Of a DNA stretch of 64,000 nt, positions 10,801 through 19,800 are shown in pieces. The notes beneath the pieces were generated by a model. The model was not told the DNA's origin. It saw only the letters and a list, made by a program, of their open reading frames with translations, and did not search any database. The first letter of the stretch is position 1. Each line of letters begins with the position of its first letter. Both the position numbers and the translations under genes were made by a program. The DNA comes from Tridacna crocea (lineage: Eukaryota > Mollusca > Bivalvia > Cardiida > Cardiidae), in contig OX031063.1 in NCBI GenBank assembly GCA_943736015.1, positions 38,146,672 through 38,210,671 of the forward strand, read 5' to 3'.

Positions 10801-13800
10801 CCACACATACCTTGACTTAACTACCTGCAAGAAGGCTTTTTGGAGACATTGTGGGAAAAGTAGAAAATGCCGGTAACCAACGTGATCTACTTTTCCTGTG
10901 ATGTTTTCTGTCCAATGAAAATCAAATTTCATGATTTAGAAAAGATTTATTTTGTCGTATGCAACTGCTTTTTGGATAAGGCTAGAATTTTGTTATGTAT
11001 CATGGTATGTTTAAAACATCTACTGCATAAAGTAATGCAGAGAGCAGTACTGCTCTCTGCATTACTTTATGCAGTAGATGTTGCAAACAATCAGAACTCA
11101 TGCTCCACTCTTCCATTTGCAAAAAGTTATTTTAAGTCTGTATGAATACTAGTAATCTGATAATTATTTCTATTGATAAGTATGTATGTGTTTGAGATCA
11201 TCCTAGACTTTTCAAACACAGTGTGAGTTTTTGATTATCTTGGTAAATTTGTTATTGCCTTGTTATTGCCTTGTGACCAGCTTTTTCTCCTTTTCCCACA
11301 ATGTTCTCAGAGGGCTTCTTCCTCTAGGTCGCCAAAACCAGGGATTGTTTGGTAAAGGGTTAATAAACAAATGGTGCGTTGAAATTGAAATTAATTCTTT
11401 TTTTTTACAGATCTCCAAGAATTGTTACAGCTTGCCAAAGAGGTGCCAGATGAGACTTCCCTACTTACCCCACCGGGGTCAGACATCAGCAGTGACAGTG
11501 AGGTGTCCTCACCAGGCAGTCCTGCATATGAGGATATGGGTATGTTGTCAAGCTCATTTTCTACAGAACCCACCACTGACCATTGTTTTGGTGATTGCTA
11601 TTTAGGAAAGCAGCCAGTGGCATATATTCATTATGTGACATGTCAAGTAAAAAGGGGCCATCTGGGAACTGCGACAAATGTCAACCCGGGTTGGCCTGTG
11701 TGGGTTGCACAGGCTGACCAGGGTTGACATGTTACACTTTTAGGATATATGTGTATGATTTTCTGTATCGGATGTGGTCATTCTACTGTGCCTCACTGTT
11801 CAATAATTTTTTGCATGCTTTCAATTTGGACCAGTCCAGAATTTTGTCATTTGTTAAAGAGCTGACTTGCGTATTTTGTTTCTTTCAGATTCTCAAAGTG
11901 ACACAAAGATGTTTGTTACGAATGGTATGGCAGACAAAACAAGATTTACACTGTGTGTCTTTATGCTGGCTGTTCTAGCCTTCAATCCATTTGGAACAAT
12001 CCTCAACACAGCTGGAGTCAACACTGGAGACTCCTATGACACGGGGTATGCTGGCAGACAGCTACATGGAGTAGAAGGAGTGTCTGATGGTGAGTTTCTT
12101 TCAGGATAACATTGCTCAGAATTTATGTTTTTAACACATTACCAAACAACAAAATTTTTGGCTTTTCCAAATAGAAAGCATTTGCATACAACAAAATAAA
12201 AGTGATTGAAAATTTGTTTTTGTGAAGTGTAGAAAACACTGTGGGAAAAGTCAAAAGTAGGGATTGTGTTGTAAAGGGTTAAGCCTCTCAGAGCTCCAGA
12301 TAGAGGGAGTGATTTGGATTTAAGAATTGAAAGTATTGATTATTCTCCCTTAAACCCTACATTGTGGGTACTCATTATCGAGACGATTCTTATGAGTACA
12401 CACAACTTGGGGTTTCAACGAGAAACAATGACTTTAGAATACCATCACTATCCTTCACCTGGAGCTCTGCCTCTACCATATGATAAAATTGTAAAAATGG
12501 AGGGTGTTTCTAATGCTTTAGACTGTGACGGTGTCAGTTAAAGCACATGGCAGTGGACTTAAAGCACTAGCATGTTCTGCTTTCCCAGAAAGGTTTTCAT
12601 ATGTCTTCTTCCGTAGAGTCTTCACAAAATGGAAATGTGTGGTAAATAGTTAAATATATGTACATATAATATAATAGAATCAATATATTTTACCAGGATC
12701 ATGGTCAATTTGGAACACAGGGCTCCTGTCAACATTTTTGTTATGGCTTGTGAATGGTTTGATAGTGATAGGAGTTCTAGCAAAGCTGTTTATATTTGGG
12801 GAACCAATCACATCAAAGAACAGTGAGGCCAGCACTGCCTACTGGAGGCACAGGAACCAGTCTGGCCAGGATGTTGCCAGGGTATGTAGTATTGACTGCT
12901 ACTGTTTTTCAATTATTATGTTGTACATTATTGAAAACGTCCCTCATGATTTAGTAATAATTGGTAGGGATTAAAGACAGTATTGTTTAACAAGCAGCTG
13001 CCAGTTTTACTTTTTTAGTGTGAAAAATCTCAATGTTGTAAATAGTGTAATAGACTATCAATTGTTAGAGATTAATATTGTGATAAATGAAGCAGTTGCT
13101 CAGTATAAGTGAAAATTTGGTGGGCTTTTATAAACATGCAATCTTTATTGTTGCTGTAGTTGTGTATTTCCCATATCTTAATAAAAATATTTGGTTGTTG
13201 ACAGTCCATACTTCTCCATCCATCCATCCATCCATAAAATTTTCATGACCCTGCTGCGAATATCTTGTGGAATTATCTCCCCTTGAAACTTTTTTCAACG
13301 CTTACTTTTCAACTCTTACTTCTGTACTAAACCATTCAGCATTCTGTGACAAAAACCTGTTTTTGTGACAAGGGGCGGGGGGGGGGGGGGGGGGGGGGTG
13401 TTATAATTGCGTTTAGTGATAGCTCTAGTTTTTACTGAAAAATCACTAGCTGAGCTTTTGGAAGGTCGTAACATTTTTCATGCTTTTTGTTGAAGAGTTT
13501 TAGTTTATGATGTTTTTTGACCAAGGACACCTTTTCATTGGAGTGAAAATTGGTTTATGGATGCAGGCTGAACTTTCTTGCAGGGTGATTTTTCGGCAGC
13601 TGCACACCAACTGAGACTAGCATTGATAGCACTTGGGAGGCCCTTACCTACATCAAAAGTGGATCTGGTAGCCAGCCTGATCTGGCAGATTTTCCGACAG
13701 ATTTTGCACAAGGTGTATGTGGGGCGCTGGCTGTTCTGCCGTTCAGGTAAAATGAGGAGGAAGCCAGTTGAACCCACAGATGTGAAAAGTTCAGCAAGAG

Positions 13801-16800
13801 ATGCTGCTGCAGTGTACTTTAAACTACATCAGTTACATTTAGCTGGTAAGTTTGCTTTAGTGAACACTTTACCCCACAATGGTACCTTTTAACAACCCTG
13901 GGAAAGAAGCCTCTTGAAAACATTTTGGGAAAAGGAGAAAATGCTGGTTACCAGCATTTTCTCCTTCCCCCATAATGTTTCCTACAATATCAAAGATTTC
14001 ACCGTTTTAGCTACACTGAAATTGTCGTCTGCAAAAAGAGTTAGATATATGCTACATCAACATCACTAATATTTCAGTAACACTTATATTAAGAAAAAAT
14101 AGAAGTGCAAGGTTTTGTAATGTTTATTGATAAGAAATTATAGTTCCCATAAATTGTTAAGTCTTGACCTGTAATTATAAATCTGGGCAAATACTTTCAA
14201 TTTAAAATTGTACTAAATTTTGTCATTTGGTAAAAATTAAGTATTTAGTGAGTTTTCAAGTAAGTTGAATGCATTTTATTATAATCCCCTGCCTTAGGCA
14301 TACACATATTGAGTGTAGCTTAGGTGTTTCTTATTCTGTCTCAAGTGAGATATAACTGATATAAAGTTGAAAGCAGAGTAAAACACCATTCGGTCAATCA
14401 AGTGTGTTGAAATGCATTTGTTTTGAGCAGTCAACTGCCTTAAACATGCACATATCTAGTGTTCCCTGGAAGCTTGTCATTATGTTACAGACAATAGTAG
14501 TTGGACTGTATTGCCTATCCGTTAGGCTTGAAATAGTAGGTTGTGTAAATTCAATTCTAATGTTTAACTACCCCTCAGGATATGTGCCTGGAAGTTTCCT
14601 GTATGGATTGAACCTAAGTCTGTGTGCCATCAACCTAGCTGAAGCATCTGGAGATCTGATATCTAGTACCATGGTGGCGGAGATATACATTGCTGCTGCT
14701 CTCAGGGTCACCCAAAGCAAACTGAAGTTCATGGCTGTAAATACCAATTATTTAACTCTTTACCACACAATCCTGACTTTTAGCAACTCTTAAAGAGAAA
14801 GCTTTGGAAAACCTTATGGGAAAAGGAGAAAATGCTGGCATTTTCTTCTTTTCCACATTGTTTTCTTCCCTATCAAAGGCAGAAATTATAATTTGAGCAG
14901 CATCTTGTTTGTAGTCTGCAAGCTCTTTCAAGTTGGACATGTCCAAAATTTTTTTGTGTACTAAGGAGCTAACTGCGACCCATCACGCTACAAGGGACCA
15001 GCTGGGAACTGCAAAAAGGTGTTGACTGTGGTCAGACTGTGCGGATTAGGCAGGCTGGCCAGGGTCAACACTTTTCGCTTTTATAATTTTTCCAGTAGGA
15101 AAAATGGTCATTCTACCTTGCTCTACAATCATTTTTGAACTAGCAGCTTAAATTGACCTGCACTGTCTTTGATCTGTTTTCATCTAATTCCCAAATTGTC
15201 TCTTTTTGCATGACGAGTCACAATTTTAAGAGATCACCTAGTGCTCACATCTGGCTCACCCCTTCCCACCCCCCATCCCTTTTTACTGCTGCATGGCAAG
15301 AAATGACCTTTTGTAATCTGTCGGGTTCATCTGTTGAGCTCATTGTACTCACTGGGGGGGGGGGGGGGGGGGGGAGAAGCATTGTGTTATGTTGTCAGAT
15401 GTTGAATTATTATACCCCGCAAAATGAATGCTTTTGGGGGTATACCAGAATCAGCTTGTGTTATCCACCATACATCTGTCCATACTGTAACTGGGCAATT
15501 ATGAGTTCAGTTGTGGGTCTGTCCATCATTTGTGAGTTTACAAAACTTATGAGCTAAGCCCATGTGTCCGTCTGTGTACAAAATACTAGTAAAATTCCTC
15601 CCCCAGTTTTCCTTCAGTTGTATTGAAACTTTGCACATATATTGATCACATATTGCAGATTTGCAAGACGCAATTTTCAAATGTCAACTCTTTCTGGTTT
15701 AGGAATTATCTCCCCTTGAACATGACACTTTTTTCTGTCAACGCGCTGGTGGGGGTATTAAGTCACATTCAGTGACAGCTCTAGATTTCTTTTGCTAACA
15801 AATACAAAATTTTTCTCCATTCATTGAAAATTTTTTGCAGTTTTAAAACAAAATATATAAAAATGAGATTACCAATTCATGTTGAATTTACTTTACCTGA
15901 ATGTTTTCTAATCAACCCTTTACCGAACAATCCCTGGTTTTTACGACCCTGAGATACAACCTTTTGAAAACATTGTGGGAAAAAAAGAAAATGCTGGTAA
16001 CCAGCATTTTTCTCCTTTGGCAACAATGTTTTCTATCCTGCTGGTAGGAAACTTCAGTTTTTCAATTACATTTATTGTGTTGTCTCCAAGTGCTTTTGAA
16101 TGGGACCAGTCTAAAACTGTGTAATTTGGTAAAGTGTTAAATTTCACTCTTAAACTTTGATTTTAGGAGATAACCACTAAAATGAAAGAAAGAATGAAAC
16201 AAAGAATATGTCCCTAACAAATTATTTGTCATACTCTGATTATGTATGGCTGTGGCTGACTTATTATGTATATTTTACAGAGATATTTTCTGAGCTCTGC
16301 ATGCTACACAGTATCACACAGTGTAGATCCAGTTCCTGCCAGTATTCAGTGGATTTGTCATCCAGACGGATACAGGTTTTTCGTCAATGGGGAATGGAAT
16401 CTTACAGCCAAGGACAATATTTTTTCATCTTGTCCTTGCATTGGTATGGTTAAATCTCTTTCATTAAAAATATGCTGATATCAATTGATTTTTCAAACAA
16501 ACAGTTCTATAAAAATACCTCAACCCTTTACCACACAATGACGACTTTTGAGGATTTTGAGGAAGACACCTTCAGAAAAAATTGTGGGAAAAGGAGAAAA
16601 ATGCTGATAACCACAAAGTTTGTTTTCCTATCAAGGAAAAATCGAGTTATTTGAACCACTATAAAAATGTGGTCTGCAAAAGATTTCAATTTCGATAGCT
16701 CTAAAATTCTGCCATGTGGTAAACAGTTAAAGCTTGGTCTTACATGCAGTAAATGTAGTTGTACAAAGTTTTTAGTGTTAACTTAGATTATACTTTCCAA

Positions 16801-19800
16801 GCTTTTGAAGTGTTCATGAGTTAATAGAATTAACAGTCAATGGCTCTCCCAAGGTTTAAAGATACAACTTTTTGTAAAGTTAAACTGCAGCAAGGTACTT
16901 TAAAAAATAGGTTGAAGTAGTTAAGCTATGTTCAGTTACACAGAAGTTGAACTCTGTTACTTAATGCATACATATGAGCCAGACTCGATGAGCTTTTGTT
17001 GTTGTTGTTTTTTTTTCAGCTGACCCTCTTGCAATTGTTACACAGCAGTTTAGATGTCACTTACTGGAAAAGTCTTTGTACAGTCTAGTTTCACCTAGAA
17101 ACAGGAATTCAGAGGGAGAATTGAAATCTGCGGAGGTATTACAGTATGCTCAGTTACTGGCTGATGTGTCATGTTTGAGGCAGAATAACAGACTGGCACA
17201 TATGTCCAAAAATATCGAAATTGCAGGTAGGTTTTGTATTGCAATTAACTTCTAGTTTTTCATGGAAAGAAGTTGTGAAATAATGTGTATGTTCAGGATT
17301 CAGAATTGAGTACACATATTCTGCACAAAAGTATCAATAACACTGTTTTATATTATGTCTGAAATTTGAATTAAGAATTTCTGTTCAAGTTTTTTTTCTT
17401 TTTCCTTGTTCTATAGAACTTGGTAAAATAGATTTAGAAACTGTGGAAGCCTAATTTCTCTGATTCAGAAGAATGAATGTCTTTTTGTTTTATAACCAAT
17501 ATGTGACAGGTTAAATACCTGTACATGAATTTGTGAAAACATTTCAGCCACAGGGAAAGTTTCATGTGATCAGCTTTTTCTTTTGCTTTTTTGTTTTCAA
17601 GAAATAACACTTCTTACTTTTGTTATAGAAAAGAAGAAGTAACAACATAACCTATTAACACATAACCACACAATCCCTACTTTTGACGACCCTGAGAAAG
17701 AAGCCTTTAGAAAACATTGTTAGAAAAGAAGAAAATGCTGGTAACCAGCATTTTTTCCTTTTCCCACAATGTTTTCTACTCTTCACAAGACAAATTTCAA
17801 ATTTTCATTTTTTTATTTTGTCATCTGCAAATGCTTTTAATTTGGACCAGCTTAACATAATGTCGTTTGGTACTGAGTTATACAAAAGACACAATTTTGG
17901 TACTTGTCCAGATGCAAAGCATCTGCAGACTGCAATATGAATGTGACTCAAAAATTGAGAGCCATCTTTCTTATAACCAGCATTTTCTCCATTTCATAGT
18001 TCTTTTTTTTATTTTTCAAAAAACATTTTCCTCCAGGGCCTATTTTCACGAAAAAAAAAAACAAATTTCTTATTTTGCTCAAGTCAGCATTCAAGCCTTT
18101 TTCCCAACTGAAGATGACTTCATTATTTCAGATGCATTTCACCAACATTATCAGACTAGATACATTTTCATATCCTTGGCTGACACAACATTTCAGACTC
18201 ATCTAAGCTAAATAATGGACTTGAAGTCATTTTAAGTCCATTTTTTTGCTGAGTGTCAACTAAGGATTTGAGAATGTTTCTTTAGTCTGTTAATATTTTA
18301 AAATAAGTTTCAAGTAACAAACTCAAGTCGTAAATGGGGTCTGCAGGCTTGAGTAGAATGACAGACTTAAATTTTTCATGATCTTGGGATATAATTAAGT
18401 GTTTTGAAAGTCAGAAATAATCTCTTGTGTTTTTCCCCTTATCCATAGACTATGATGAGGCTGCACTATGGTGGTCTGGTGTGGTATCTGTCGCAATGTA
18501 CTGGCTGATGGGAGATGATGAAAATGCAGAGAGAAGTTACTCCATGGTAGATTCGTTCCCAAGGAAACTTCAGACATCTGATGATCCATTACCCAAGTCA
18601 GTGCTCATGGCTTTTAAAGCAAGAAGGAATTTCTTCTGTAGTGGACAAAGCTCTCATTGTAATGCTGTTATTCGTCAAGCAGACAGGGCTGGCCGATTAC
18701 TGCGCGAGAGTTTGAAACTTACCTATAGTAAAGAGAGCTCAGAAATGATAAAGGTAAAAAATTATTGTAGAATCTGAAAAGAAATATTTTGTTTTGTTTC
18801 TTCCTAATGCATCATTTGTTTTTGGACAGAAGAAGAAATCCCCATTGCCATGTCAAAATTGGATAGACACATATGGAAGGACTTCAGAATTTTACTTTCC
18901 ATGACGTTTGTGTGCTGTAGGGCTGTGACTCTTTAACTCTTTACCAAACGCCAAAATTTTGGGTTAGCCTGAATTGAAAGTATTTGCAAAAGACAAATGT
19001 GAATCAAAAATTGAATTTTTTTAAGAAGGTAAGAAAACATTGTGGGAAAAGGAGAAAATGCTGGTTACCAGCATTTTCTCCTTTTTCCACAATGTTTTTA
19101 AAAGGCTCCTTTCACAGGGTGTGTTAAAATTCAGGATTGTGTGGTAAAGGGTTAAAATGAAACTACACTTGCTGTGTTCTATTGCAAGGCATTGAAGAGC
19201 CTGCCTAGGCATGGAACTGGAATAGGAGGATGAATGGTAACTGAGCAGTTGTGCATTGTAGTTGCATTGCGTGTGTTTCATCTTTCGCAGTGCTTCTGCA
19301 GTGCAATGACTGACTTTGCTTTAAACAACTCTACATATACATGGAGCATCTTCGCTGAAATGGATCTACAAGAAAGTAAACCTGTTTTGTTCTTGGACAT
19401 TGACCAGCCTCAGCCTGACTGACTAATTTGTTAAAGAAGTAATACTTTTAGGACAATATCTCTTTTTTTTTTTTTTTTTTTCAGGATAGAGTAGTTAGTG
19501 ATCTGTATTGACTCTATACAAAAATCACAAGTTAAACTTGCTCATAGTGAAAGCATTTTCTGATGACAAAAAATAAATATATGGTATAGATGATAGCATT
19601 TGAGTAGATAGGGCAGAAAATATTGTGGCACAATGAGAAATTGCTGGTTACCTGCATTTTTCCTTTTCCACCATTTTACAAAAGGCTTTCTTCCTATCGT
19701 CAGGACTGCACAGTTATTTGTTGAAGGATTAATCACAGCAAGTTTTACTATACAGTATTTTAAGTTGCATCATATTTCTGATGTAATCTACACTAATTCA

